This document shows, in pieces, positions 9,168 to 18,358 of a DNA stretch of 64,000 nt. The notes under the pieces are model-generated. The model worked only from the letters and a program-made list of their open reading frames with translations, was not told the origin of the DNA and did not search any database. Position numbers and translations under genes: made by a program. Origin of the DNA: Chloroflexota bacterium (lineage in GTDB: Bacteria; Chloroflexota; Chloroflexia; Chloroflexales; Roseiflexaceae). Where the stretch lies: NCBI GenBank assembly GCA_018969485.1, contig JAGWYG010000008.1, positions 1 to 64,000 of the forward strand, given 5' to 3'. Every line of letters begins with the position of its first letter. The first letter of the stretch is position 1.

Positions 9168-9917
9168 ATGACCGATCATAGCAGGCGATACGCGCTGCTC
9201 ATGCTCAGCACCATCGTCAGCCTGGCCGCAATCGCCGGCGGCATGGCTGCCAGCCGGACCGAGATAATGATTGGCAGCGCGACCGTGCAATACATTCCCG
9301 TCGTCGAGGTGCGGCCGACGGCGGCGCCGACGGTGCTCGTCGACCGCACGGGCGCCGAATATGTCGCGATCACCGCCGGAGCCGGACTGGCAGCGTTCCG
9401 CATGATGCGCACCGAGGTGACCAACGCACACTACGCGCAGTGCGTCGCCGCCGGCGCCTGCAGCGCGCCGGGCGAACCGGCATTGCACCGCGACCCGGCC
9501 CGCGCCGACCACCCGGTCGTGTATGTGCGGCAAGCCCAGGCCCGCGCATACGCCAACTGGGTCGGCGGTGCGTTGCCGACCGAGGCGCAGTGGTCGCGCG
9601 CATGCCAGGGCGACGCCAACCGGACGTACCCCTGGGGCGAGGAGCCGCCCGATGCCACGCTGGCCAACTTTGGCGGCGTCGTAGGCGATACCGCGCCGGT
9701 CGGCAGCTACCTGCGGGGCACCGGGCCGTTTGGCACGCTCGACATGGCCGGCAACGCCTGGGAGTGGGTCGAGCCTGACGATGGCAACCCCGACGTGTGG
9801 ATCGTCCGCGGCGGTGATTACCGCAGCGGGGCAGGCTTCATGGCCTGCAGCGCGCGCTACGACGTCGGCATTGATGACGGCAATCACGGGTTTCGCGTGG
9901 TCGCGCCGGCGCCGTGA
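9168..9917 (+). CDS. SUMF1/formylglycine-generating-enzyme-like (FGE-sulfatase domain) protein
   Basis: 249 residues with one N-terminal hydrophobic segment (about 8-28) acting as signal anchor or signal peptide. The domain shows landmark strings: EVTNAHYAQCV, DHPVVYVRQAQARAYANWVGG, LPTEAQWSRAC, YPWGEEPP, FGTLDMAGNAWEWV and a C-terminal FRVV. These match the C-type-lectin-like fold shared by formylglycine-generating enzymes and many non-enzymatic relatives. It is short for an FGE and the paired active-site cysteines are not evident, so a binding or structural role is as likely as sulfatase activation; no sulfatase gene is present. ATG 9168 follows CAGGAG. Confidence 0.75.
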   Translation: MTDHSRRYALLMLSTIVSLAAIAGGMAASRTEIMIGSATVQYIPVVEVRPTAAPTVLVDRTGAEYVAITAGAGLAAFRMMRTEVTNAHYAQCVAAGACSAPGEPALHRDPARADHPVVYVRQAQARAYANWVGGALPTEAQWSRACQGDANRTYPWGEEPPDATLANFGGVVGDTAPVGSYLRGTGPFGTLDMAGNAWEWVEPDDGNPDVWIVRGGDYRSGAGFMACSARYDVGIDDGNHGFRVVAPAP

Positions 9918-9922
9918 GTCCG

Positions 9923-11773
9923 TCAGGCAGGCGACCGCACCCAGATGACGACGCCGAGCGCTGCGGCCCATGCCTGCGCCTGGGACACTGCGGCGGCGAA
10001 TGCCATCGCGTCGAGCGTGCCGCCACAGGTGAGCAGCAGCCCGGCGCCGCCGGCGCCACGCCAGGCGCTCAGCGGCAGGTCCGGCGAGTCTACTACCACC
10101 TGCCAGATGATCGCTGCGACGTCGCCGTAGTCAGCCGGCTCGACGGCATACTCCCACGGCACCACCAGCCAGAGCCGCGGGCTGACGCGCACGCCCGTGG
10201 GCGCAGGTGCGGGCGACTGGTACGCCGCCACCCCGTCGAGGTAGCCCGGGGTATACGGCAGGCCATCGCGCCAGGACCGCAGCCACGCCGCCGCCGGCGG
10301 CGCGCCGACCAGGTACAGGTCGAGCAGGCAGGCCGGATTGGCATCGATCCAGGCGGCGAGCGCCGCGCCGGCATCGGCGATCTGTGTGCTCGCCAGCACA
10401 CAGTCGACGTGGCTGGCGCTCGTGAGCGCATCACCCGGCGCCCAGCGCCGGGCCGCATCTGCCGCCAGCGCATCGGCATGCGGCGCCGGCAGCCCCTCGA
10501 CCAGTTGCGGATCGATGCCGCTGCGCAGCCGCAGCGCATGGCGCAGCGATCGTAGCCGGCCGTACGCGAGGCGGTCGGTGCCCAGCACGAAGTATGGCGG
10601 CCGCGGCTGCGCCACGATGCCGTAGCGCCCGGCCTCGGCCCGCAGCGCCGTGCCCGGCAGCACCTGCAGCATGAACAGCTCATACTCGCCCAGCGCCTCG
10701 TCCTCGATGAAGCGCAGCGTCTGCGCCACGCCGGCCTCGTCGTCGTCCGGCAGGCCGAGGATGACATCGAGCAGCACCGTGATGCCCGCCGCGCGCAGCC
10801 GGCGCGTCCCCGCCGCCCACCGCGCCAGATCGGTGCGGCGGGCCACCGCGCGCAGCGCGGCGGGGTTGGCGCTCTGCAGGCCCACTTCGACGGTGGCGAC
10901 ATTCGCCGCCGCCAGCATGGCGACCACCGCATCATCGAGGTGTTCGCCGCGTAGCTCGGCATAGAAGGCCTGCCGGCGGTCGGCATTGTCGCGCGCCAGC
11001 GCCTCCATCAGGCCGCGGAACGCTGGTACCAGGTTGAGGTTGGCCTCGACGAAATGGACGTGCCGCACGCCATGCTGCCGCCCCCAGGCGATCTCGGCCA
11101 GGATGCGCTCCAGCGGGAACATGCGGCTGCGCAGCTTCACGCCGGCGTCGCGGCCGTACAGGCAGAAGCTGCAGGCATATGGGCACCAGCGCGAGATCTC
11201 CACCAGCTGCAGGCCGTCCGCCGGCACCTCGAGCAGGCCGCCGAGGTACGGCGACGGGATCGCCGCGAGGTCATCGATCGCGGGGCGTGCTGCCGTGATG
11301 CGCTGCTCGCCGGCGCGTCGGTAGGCGATCCCGGCGACCTCCGGCACCGCACGCTGGCGGGTCCAGCCGTCGAGCAGCTCGCAGAAGGTATGCTCGCCCT
11401 CGCCGAGGACCGCGACATCGACGGCGTCGTGCCACAGCACCCAGGGATTGTCACGCTGGACTTCCGGGCCGCCGACGACGATGCGGATGTCGGGGATGGC
11501 GTCGCGCACCCGTGCGGCGACCGCCAGCGAGCGCGTGCTGTTCCAGGTGTACAGCGACATGCCCAGCACATCGGGCGCCCGCGCGACGATCTGCGCCACC
11601 AGCGCCGCGTCGCCGGCGTGGTCGGCGATGGCGCGCGGCAGGATCTCGATCGTCACCAGCTCCGGCGACAGCCGGGCCCGGGCATGCGCCGCCAGATACC
11701 CGGCCGCCAGCGGAGTGTTCAGCGCCGGATTCGCCGGAACCGGCAGCTGCAGCAGCAGCACATGCAGCATCAT
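9923..11773 (-). CDS. B12-binding-domain radical SAM protein
   Basis: 616 residues. An N-terminal cobalamin-binding-type Rossmann domain (about 1-130, with IRIVVGGPEV) precedes a radical SAM core whose [4Fe-4S] cysteines are Cys197, Cys201 and Cys204 (CPYACSFC), then GLQSANPAALRAV and LDVILGLPDDD of the barrel. A C-terminal extension of about 200 residues is unassigned. Members methylate unreactive carbons or rearrange peptides and lipids. Its ATG directly follows the stop of the acyl-CoA ligase gene (TGA then ATG), so the two form an operon. Substrate unknown; the ligase neighbour hints at a lipid or natural-product step. Confidence 0.88.
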   Translation of the reverse strand: MMLHVLLLQLPVPANPALNTPLAAGYLAAHARARLSPELVTIEILPRAIADHAGDAALVAQIVARAPDVLGMSLYTWNSTRSLAVAARVRDAIPDIRIVVGGPEVQRDNPWVLWHDAVDVAVLGEGEHTFCELLDGWTRQRAVPEVAGIAYRRAGEQRITAARPAIDDLAAIPSPYLGGLLEVPADGLQLVEISRWCPYACSFCLYGRDAGVKLRSRMFPLERILAEIAWGRQHGVRHVHFVEANLNLVPAFRGLMEALARDNADRRQAFYAELRGEHLDDAVVAMLAAANVATVEVGLQSANPAALRAVARRTDLARWAAGTRRLRAAGITVLLDVILGLPDDDEAGVAQTLRFIEDEALGEYELFMLQVLPGTALRAEAGRYGIVAQPRPPYFVLGTDRLAYGRLRSLRHALRLRSGIDPQLVEGLPAPHADALAADAARRWAPGDALTSASHVDCVLASTQIADAGAALAAWIDANPACLLDLYLVGAPPAAAWLRSWRDGLPYTPGYLDGVAAYQSPAPAPTGVRVSPRLWLVVPWEYAVEPADYGDVAAIIWQVVVDSPDLPLSAWRGAGGAGLLLTCGGTLDAMAFAAAVSQAQAWAAALGVVIWVRSPA

Positions 11774-13438
11774 TCACTCACGGAACTGGGCCTGCTCCCA
11801 GGCGGCAAAGTGCGCCTTGAGGCGCAGCCGCTGGTACTTGCCCGTCGATGTCACCGGAATCTCGCTGCCGAAGACGACCACCTTGGGGCACTTGCTGAAC
11901 GGCATCGCCGCGCGGCATGCGGCCAGCACCGCCGCCGCGTCGAGCGTCGCGCCGTCCTCGGCGACGATATATGCGCCGATTTCTTCGCCATAATACACGT
12001 TGTCGAACGCCACCGCCAGCCCGACGCGCACACCCGGGATGCGACCGAGCACTTCCTCGATCTCGAACGGGCTGTACTTCACCCCACCACGGTTGATCAG
12101 CTCCTTGAGCCGCCCGGTGATGAAGAAGAATGGCCGGCCGCGCGCATCACGCCGGACGAATCCCTCGTCGCCGCTGCGGAACCAGCCATGGCGAAACGCC
12201 TCGGCGTTGGCGTCTGGCCGCTGGAAGTACCCCAGCATGACGTTGTGCCCGCGGATCACGATCTCGCCGCGCTGCCCGTCGGGAAGCTCCACGCCCGTCG
12301 GGTCGTGGATGGCCATCTCGTTGGTGGCGATCGGCACGCCGATCGATGGGTAGCCATGGGCGCCGAGCCAGGCCCGATGCTCGTCCGGCGTGAGATCGAG
12401 CGGCAGAAAGCACGAGTAGCAGGTCGTCTCCGACAGGCCATAGCCGTGCAGGATCGGGACGCCGAACTGCGCCTCGAAGCGTTCGGCCAGCGCGACCGCC
12501 AGCGTGCCGGCGCCGCAGATGATGTGGCGCAGCACCAGCCGCGCGCGATCCGGCCGCTGCGGCGCTTCGCAGAGGAACTGCAGGATCGTCGGGACGACGC
12601 TGACGATCGTGATGCGCTCGTCGACGATGCGCTGCCAGAAGCGGCTGGCGCGGAACGAGCGGTTGAGCACGATGCTGGCACCGGCGTATAATGGCGTGAT
12701 GGTCGTCACGACGATGCCGTTCACGTGATGGATGGGCAGGATGGTCATCATCCGCTGGGTGTCGTCGATCTGCTGCCACGCGGCGATGGCATGCGCATCG
12801 GCCAGCAGGTTGTAATGACTCAGCTGGACCCCTTTGGGCGCGCCGGTCGTCCCCGACGTGTAGACCAGCAGGCACTCGTCGTCGAGCGTGGGCGCGACCG
12901 CGGGCGCCACCGGCGGCGTGGCGGCGAGGCGCGCGTGGAAGGCGTCGTCGAGCAGGAGCAGCGGGCAGTCGTGGGGCAGTGTGGCACACAGCGCCGCCGC
13001 GCGGGCCGCGTAGTCGGGCGCCGCCACCAGCAGGCGCGCCGCGGCATTGCCCAGGATGAAGCTGATGCGGGCGTCGTCCTCGCCGGCATTCTGTGGCGCC
13101 ACCGTCGCGCCGAGGCGCCAGCAGGCGAAATAGATCAGCAGCGTGTCGGGGTGGTTGAACGCCAGCGTCGCGACACGATCACCGCGGCCGATGCCGTGCC
13201 CGGCCAGGATCGTCGCCGCGCGGGCGACCCGATCGGCGAATGTGGCGTATGATTGGCTGCCGCGGCGGTCATCATCGTCGATGAAGGTGATCAGGTCGCG
13301 CTCGGGGGTGGCAGCAGCGCGCTGCATCAGCAACGCATCGATGCTGGCCCAGGCCGTCATGGGCCGGGTGTGGGGCACACCGTCGACGGTGCGTGCCCGG
13401 GCGATCTGCGCCGCCGTGGCGGCGTCCGGTGCGAGCAT
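11774..13438 (-). CDS. AMP-dependent acyl-CoA synthetase/ligase
   Basis: 554 residues, full ANL-superfamily length. The phosphate-binding loop YTSGTTGAPKG is at about 193-203, the motif GYGLSETT follows, then FRSGDEG, TGRLKELINRGGVKYSPFEIE (hinge), and a C-terminal catalytic Lys in TSTGKYQR. It adenylates a carboxylic acid and transfers it to CoA or another thiol acceptor. The start is supported by GAGGAGG about 7 bases upstream. It heads a two-gene minus-strand operon with the B12-radical SAM gene. Acid specificity cannot be predicted from sequence. Confidence 0.88.
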   Translation of the reverse strand: MLAPDAATAAQIARARTVDGVPHTRPMTAWASIDALLMQRAAATPERDLITFIDDDDRRGSQSYATFADRVARAATILAGHGIGRGDRVATLAFNHPDTLLIYFACWRLGATVAPQNAGEDDARISFILGNAAARLLVAAPDYAARAAALCATLPHDCPLLLLDDAFHARLAATPPVAPAVAPTLDDECLLVYTSGTTGAPKGVQLSHYNLLADAHAIAAWQQIDDTQRMMTILPIHHVNGIVVTTITPLYAGASIVLNRSFRASRFWQRIVDERITIVSVVPTILQFLCEAPQRPDRARLVLRHIICGAGTLAVALAERFEAQFGVPILHGYGLSETTCYSCFLPLDLTPDEHRAWLGAHGYPSIGVPIATNEMAIHDPTGVELPDGQRGEIVIRGHNVMLGYFQRPDANAEAFRHGWFRSGDEGFVRRDARGRPFFFITGRLKELINRGGVKYSPFEIEEVLGRIPGVRVGLAVAFDNVYYGEEIGAYIVAEDGATLDAAAVLAACRAAMPFSKCPKVVVFGSEIPVTSTGKYQRLRLKAHFAAWEQAQFRE

Positions 13439-13516
13439 GGTGATCCTCCTCGATCAGCAGCGGCTGGCGCGTCTGTATTCTAAACCGAATCACAACCATG
13501 AGGAGCATGAGGCGCG

Positions 13517-14077
13517 ATGCGGTTTCACGAGCACCTGGCGGCGGGCGTACTCCTGGCGCTCGTCCGGCACCGGCACGACCGGACGGCGGCGCTGGCCTGT
13601 GTCGCCGGCGCGGTGCTGCTGGACCTGGATCACTACCTGCTGTATGCCTGGCGCAGCGGTGACTGGAGCCCGCTCGGTGCCTGGCGCTACGACCGGTACC
13701 GGAACCAGCCGCCGCGGGCCGGCGATACCCGGCCGCGGTTCGGCTCGCTGCGCTCGTGGCTGCACCGGCCATGGCTGGCGGTGCCGCTCTGGCTGGCGCT
13801 GGCCGCCGGCGTGCCGCGCGCCCGCCCGTTCGTGGCCGGCATGCTGCTGCACCTGCTGCTCGACACCCACTGGCCGCGGTTCGACCGCACCGCCTGGCGA
13901 CGGGCGGCGGGGCGCTGCGAATACTGTGGCTCGGCGCACTTCGAGCGCGACGTCTGGCGCACTGGCGGCCCGCGCGGTGCCGATCACGCGGTGTGGTGTG
14001 CCGACTGCGCGCGCGTGCTGACGGCACGCCGGCGGCGCGGCGGTGATGGCGGCGCGGCGGCACCAGCCGGCCGCTGA
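13517..14077 (+). CDS. Small membrane protein with DLDH and HLLLD motifs and a C-terminal zinc ribbon
   Basis: 186 residues. Hydrophobic segments contain DLDHYLLY (near residue 36) and HLLLDTHWPR (near 114), resembling the metal-site spacing of membrane-bound YdjM/YbcI-like putative hydrolases (DUF457 type). A cytoplasmic tail carries CEYCG and CADC, two CxxC pairs that look like a zinc ribbon, which the usual family lacks. ATG 13517 follows AGGAG. Function unknown; the family assignment is an inference from motifs only. The gene converges on the TPR membrane gene. Confidence 0.55.
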   Translation: MRFHEHLAAGVLLALVRHRHDRTAALACVAGAVLLDLDHYLLYAWRSGDWSPLGAWRYDRYRNQPPRAGDTRPRFGSLRSWLHRPWLAVPLWLALAAGVPRARPFVAGMLLHLLLDTHWPRFDRTAWRRAAGRCEYCGSAHFERDVWRTGGPRGADHAVWCADCARVLTARRRRGGDGGAAAPAGR

Positions 14078-14087
14078 TGCCACGGCA

Positions 14088-14999
14088 TCATGGCGCCGGC
14101 GTCGGCTGCACCATCGGCGGCAAGGTCTGCAGCAGCAGCCCCAGCCGCACCCGCGCCAGCGCCTGCGTCTCGGCATCACCCGCCGCCTCGGCGACCTCGG
14201 CCGCCCGGGTGAACGCCGCCTCGGCGGCGGCGGCGTCGCCGCGCTGCTCGGCCGCGCCACCGATGATCAGCCAGCCGAACGCGGCCGCGCCAGGCAGCGC
14301 CGCCAGCCGCTGACCGTCGGCGGCAGCATCGTCGTTCTGGTTCAGCTGCAGCAGGATGTTCGCCCGGTTGAACAGGAATGCCGCGTCGTCCGGCTCGAGG
14401 GCGCGCGCCCGATCCCAGCGCGTCGCGGGATCGCCGATGCCCTGGACCTGTTCGAGCGCCGCGACCCACAGCGCCGCATCGCGATCGGCGGGATACGCCG
14501 CCGCCTCGCCGCGCGCCCGCTCCAGCGCCACCGCCAGATCGCCCTCGAGGACCAGCCGCGACAGCATGCTGGTGTCGGCGGTCGGCGTCGGCGGAAACAC
14601 CGCCGGCAGCACGCCGAAGATCAGCACCACCAGCGCCACGATGCTGCCGGCGATCAGCAGCAGGCGCCGCTGCCGCGCCACGCGCCGCCCGGCAGCCAGC
14701 GCGACGACCTCGCGCCAGATCGGCAGCATCGCGACCTGTTCGCCGCCGTGGCGCGCGATGAGCGCCGCCACCCGCTCGGCGCGCCCGCGCAGCTGCCGGG
14801 TCAGGAAATCGACCCGATTGGCCTCGGCGGCGACATCGTAGCCCTGGCGCTGCGCCTCGGCGAGCAGCGTCACGATCGCATCATGGCTGAGCAGCACCTG
14901 CGCCGTGCCGCCCGGCGTCTCGTGCATCACCACCAGCGCGCGCTCGACCGCGTCGAGCTCACGGCGCAGCGCCGTCAGGATGGTGTCACGTTGCGTCAT
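14088..14999 (-). CDS. Single-pass membrane protein with TPR-like C-terminal domain
   Basis: 303 residues. A cytoplasmic N-terminal part of about 110 residues looks helical, then one membrane helix (about 114-135, LLLIAGSIVALVVLIFGVLP), then an alanine-rich helical repeat region (about 145-290) with tetratricopeptide spacing (for example ALWVAALEQVQG, AFLFNRANILLQL, AAAEAAFTRAAEVAEAAGD) and a Pro-rich tail. It resembles many Chloroflexota TPR membrane proteins of unknown role. Start supported by GGAGGGGA. No partner is evident; the cytochrome oxidase operon is divergent from it. Confidence 0.65.
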   Translation of the reverse strand: MTQRDTILTALRRELDAVERALVVMHETPGGTAQVLLSHDAIVTLLAEAQRQGYDVAAEANRVDFLTRQLRGRAERVAALIARHGGEQVAMLPIWREVVALAAGRRVARQRRLLLIAGSIVALVVLIFGVLPAVFPPTPTADTSMLSRLVLEGDLAVALERARGEAAAYPADRDAALWVAALEQVQGIGDPATRWDRARALEPDDAAFLFNRANILLQLNQNDDAAADGQRLAALPGAAAFGWLIIGGAAEQRGDAAAAEAAFTRAAEVAEAAGDAETQALARVRLGLLLQTLPPMVQPTPAP

Positions 15000-15106
15000 C
15001 CCGTCCCCTCCATCGCCCCGCTCCAGTCACCCGTCCATCATACCACCTTCGCCCACCGGTCGCCCGTCCATGCCTTGCACAGCCATTGGACAATCCTTGT
15101 TCACAG

Positions 15107-15134
15107 TTGACGCTCATGGGCTTTCCCGTATAAT
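15107..15134 (+). promoter_or_regulatory. Sigma70-type promoter of the caa3 oxidase operon
   Basis: TTGACG (15107-15112), a 16-base spacer, then TATAAT (15129-15134). Predicted transcription starts near 15141, leaving about 200 bases of untranslated leader before ctaC. The 344-bp gap 15000-15343 holds no other supported gene. Confidence 0.65.
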
Positions 15135-15343
15135 GGCTCTGTGAAACATTGCACACGACCGGCGACACCCGCCCGGCGGCGGTGCCCGGGCGTCACATGG
15201 CAGACCCCAACGATGAGCCAGCACCCCCGACATCATCACGGCGCCAGCAAACCGGTGCCAGCGTTCGGTTGCGGAGTTGCCGCGCAGTCCCCCAATCGCC
15301 AGCGAGGCGGGGCAGCGTGGCGCGCAGAGGGATAGGAGACCAC

Positions 15344-16441
15344 ATGGGGACACGACACCGGCCGCCGGTGCGCCGGCTGCTCTACGCCGTCCTGGCGTTC
15401 GGCGCACTCGCCCTGGCAGGCTGCAGCACATTGCCGGCCTCGACGCTCGATACCTACGGCGACCACGCGCGACGCATCCACGAGCTCCTGGTACCCATCG
15501 CCTGGATGGCGCTCGCCGTCTTCCTGGTCGTCGAAGGCGCACTGATCTACACCGTCCTGCGCTACCGGCGGCGCGCCGCCGGCACGATGCCGCGCCAGGT
15601 ACACGGCAACACCAACGTCGAGATCATGTGGACGATCGCGCCGGCGCTGATCGTCGTGGTCGTCTCGGTGCTCACGTTCCGCACCCAGGCCGCCAACTCG
15701 CAGATGCCGGCCGATGCGCTGAAGATTCACGCCATCGGCCATCAGTGGTGGTTCGAGTTCCGCTATCCGGAGCAGGGCATCGATGGCGCCGATCTGGTGA
15801 CCGCCAGCGACATGTACATCCCCGTCGGCCGGCCGGTCACCGTGCAGCTTGAGGCTGCCGATGTCATGCACAACTTCTGGGTGCCGAAACTCGCCGGCAA
15901 GACCTATATGATCCCGGGGAAGACCAACTATCTGACGTTCACCGCCGAGCAGCCGGGCATCTACCGCGCCGTGTGCGCCGAGTTCTGTGGCGAGGCCCAT
16001 GCGCTGATGCGGTTCCGCGTGATCGCGCTCGAGCCGGCCGAATACGACAGCTGGGTCGCGCAGCACCGCGTCGCGCCGGTCATCGGCGGGGGCGGCGTCC
16101 TCGGCGGCGATCCGAACCGCGGCAAGGAGCTGTTCCTCAATGCGCGCAAGCTCTGCATCACCTGCCACGTCATCGAAGGTACCGGCGCCAAAGGCATCAT
16201 CGGGCCGAACCTGAGCTACTACGGCAGCCGCCAGACGATCGCGGCAGGCATCATGCCGTACAGCCCCGAGAACCTGGAGCGCTGGCTGAAGCACGGCTAC
16301 GAGATCAAGCCGGGCAACCTGATGAGCCGCGTGCTCACCCGCGACTGGATCGCGGCCAATCTGACCGATCAGGACATCAAAGACCTGGTGGCATATCTCG
16401 ACAGCATGAAAGTCAACGTCGCGTTACCGCCGGCGAGATAG
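15344..16441 (+). CDS. ctaC: Cytochrome c oxidase subunit II fused to cytochrome c (caa3 type)
   Basis: 365 residues. Lipoprotein signal with lipobox LALAGC (Cys27), two membrane helices (about 47-73 and 92-112), then the cupredoxin domain with the CuA ligands His176, Cys211, Glu213, Cys215, His219 and Met222 (CAEFCGEAHALM). A C-terminal cytochrome c domain has CITCH (271-275) and axial Met327. It takes electrons from the quinol:acceptor oxidoreductase and passes them to subunit I. The ATG at 15344 follows ATAGGAGA and starts with a proper signal; a longer open frame upstream is not coding-like. First gene of ctaCDEF. Confidence 0.97.
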   Translation: MGTRHRPPVRRLLYAVLAFGALALAGCSTLPASTLDTYGDHARRIHELLVPIAWMALAVFLVVEGALIYTVLRYRRRAAGTMPRQVHGNTNVEIMWTIAPALIVVVVSVLTFRTQAANSQMPADALKIHAIGHQWWFEFRYPEQGIDGADLVTASDMYIPVGRPVTVQLEAADVMHNFWVPKLAGKTYMIPGKTNYLTFTAEQPGIYRAVCAEFCGEAHALMRFRVIALEPAEYDSWVAQHRVAPVIGGGGVLGGDPNRGKELFLNARKLCITCHVIEGTGAKGIIGPNLSYYGSRQTIAAGIMPYSPENLERWLKHGYEIKPGNLMSRVLTRDWIAANLTDQDIKDLVAYLDSMKVNVALPPAR

Positions 16442-16453
16442 CAGGAGGGATCC

Positions 16454-18346
16454 ATGGCAATCGCTCAGGGCCACGTCGGGCATGTCAGCGCGCCGCCGGC
16501 GACCACCGTCCCGGCCGGTCTGGCAGGCTGGCTGAGCACGGTCGATCACAAGCGCATCGGCATCATCTACATGCTCGCTGCGTTCGTCTTCTTCATCATC
16601 GGCGGCATCGAGGCGCTGCTGATGCGCGTGCAGCTCGGTACGCCCGAGAACACGTTCCTGACACCTGATTTCTACAACCAGCTGTTCACGATGCACGGCA
16701 CCACCATGATCTTCCTGGCGGTGATGCCGATGAACGTCGGGCTGGGCAACTACGTCGTGCCGCTGATGATCGGCGCGCGCGACATGGCCTTCCCGCGGCT
16801 GAACGCGATGAGCGTCTGGCTGTTCATCCTCGGCGGGCTGATGCTGTACTTCAGCTTCTTCGCCGGTGGCGCGCCGAACGTTGGCTGGTTCGCCTATGCG
16901 CCGCTGACGCAGAAGCCCTACTCGCCGACCTTCGGCGTCGACTACTGGATCCTGGGGCTGCTGCTCACCGGCGTCGCGTCGATCGCCGGCGCGCTGAACT
17001 TCATCGTGACCATCCTGAACATGCGCGCGCCGGGCCTGAGCCTGAACCGCATGCCGCTGTTCGTCTGGATGCAGCTGATCGTCGGATTCATCCTGGTGTT
17101 CGCCTTCCCGGCGCTCACCGTCGCGCAGATCGAACTGCTGTTCGACCGGCACTTCGGCACGCGCTTCTTCGTGCCGAGCCAAGGCGGCGATGCCGTGCTG
17201 TGGCAGCACCTGTTCTGGTTCTTCGGGCATCCCGAGGTCTACATCCTGATCCTGCCGGTGATGGGCATCGTCTCCGAGACGCTGCCGACCTTCTCGCGCA
17301 AGCCGATCTTTGGCTACGCGTTCGTCGCGTTCTCGGGCGTGGCGATCGGCTTCCTCGGCTTCCTGGTGTGGGCGCACCACATGTTCGGTGTCGGCCTCGG
17401 GCCGCTGGCCAACGCGTTCTTCGCCGGCGCCAGCTTCCTGATCGCCGTGCCGACCGGCGTGAAGATCTTCAACTGGATCGCGACGATGTACGACGGCGCA
17501 CTGTCGCTGACCACCTCGATGCTGTACTCGATCGGCTTCATCGCGATGTTCATCATCGGCGGGCTGAGCGGCATCACGCTGGCGTCGCCGCCGGTCGACC
17601 TGCAGCAGACCGATTCGTATTATGTCGTGGCGCACCTGCACTACGTCCTGTTCGGCGGCTCGATCCTGGGGCTGTTCGCCGGCGTATTCTACTGGTTCCC
17701 CAAGGTCACCGGCCGCATGCTCGACGAGCGCCTGGGCAAGGTGCAGTTCTGGCTGATGATGATCAGCTTCAACGTCACCTTCTTCCCGATGCACATCATC
17801 GGCACCGATGGCATGCCGCGCCGCATCTACACCTACGAGTCCGGCATGGGCTGGGACCTGTGGAACCTCGTGGCGACGGTGGGCGCGTTCCTGATGGCGG
17901 CGTCGGTGCTACTGTTCCTGTGGAACCTGATGGTGAGCCTGCGCCGTGGCGCGCCGGCCGGCAATGACCCATGGGACGCCGCGACGCTGGAGTGGTCGGT
18001 GTCGTCGCCGCCGCCGCCGCACAACTTCGACCAGATTCCGGTGGTGCACAGCCGCCGTCCGCTGTGGGATCACAAGTATCCCGAGCATGCCGGCGACGGC
18101 CACGGCGCGTCAGCGCCGGATCCGCTGGTGGCCGGGTTCGAGCAGCCGGCGATCCACCTGCCATCGCCGACGTACCATCCGCTCATCCTGGGCGTCGGCC
18201 TCACCACATTGTTCTTCGGCATCCTGTACAGCTCGATCCCGCCGCTGTCGATCTCGCTGGCGGTCGTGGGGCTGGCGCTGGTGGCGTTCGCGATCGTCGG
18301 CTGGGTGCGCGATTCCCACAAGGATTCGCCCTACGCGGCGCACTGA
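16454..18346 (+). CDS. ctaD: Cytochrome c oxidase subunit I
   Basis: 630 residues with 12 or more membrane helices. Heme a ligands His81 and His396, CuB ligands His259 (FGHPEVY, with Tyr263 cross-link partner and the proton-channel Glu261), His308 and His309 (AHHMF), and heme a3 ligand His394 (AHLHYVLFGG). The Glu in GHPEVY marks an A1-type (D-channel Glu) oxidase. It reduces O2 to water and pumps protons. Start ATG has GGAGGGAT upstream; it follows ctaC by 12 bases. The C-terminal tail of about 100 residues includes extra hydrophobic segments as in long ctaD proteins. Confidence 0.98.
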   Translation: MAIAQGHVGHVSAPPATTVPAGLAGWLSTVDHKRIGIIYMLAAFVFFIIGGIEALLMRVQLGTPENTFLTPDFYNQLFTMHGTTMIFLAVMPMNVGLGNYVVPLMIGARDMAFPRLNAMSVWLFILGGLMLYFSFFAGGAPNVGWFAYAPLTQKPYSPTFGVDYWILGLLLTGVASIAGALNFIVTILNMRAPGLSLNRMPLFVWMQLIVGFILVFAFPALTVAQIELLFDRHFGTRFFVPSQGGDAVLWQHLFWFFGHPEVYILILPVMGIVSETLPTFSRKPIFGYAFVAFSGVAIGFLGFLVWAHHMFGVGLGPLANAFFAGASFLIAVPTGVKIFNWIATMYDGALSLTTSMLYSIGFIAMFIIGGLSGITLASPPVDLQQTDSYYVVAHLHYVLFGGSILGLFAGVFYWFPKVTGRMLDERLGKVQFWLMMISFNVTFFPMHIIGTDGMPRRIYTYESGMGWDLWNLVATVGAFLMAASVLLFLWNLMVSLRRGAPAGNDPWDAATLEWSVSSPPPPHNFDQIPVVHSRRPLWDHKYPEHAGDGHGASAPDPLVAGFEQPAIHLPSPTYHPLILGVGLTTLFFGILYSSIPPLSISLAVVGLALVAFAIVGWVRDSHKDSPYAAH

Positions 18347-18358
18347 GGAGGCCCGACC

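Noticed and set aside
8499-9971. 490-codon minus-strand frame across the repeat region
   Set aside because: It runs antisense through the SUMF1-type gene and into the protease start region, with shadow-type composition.
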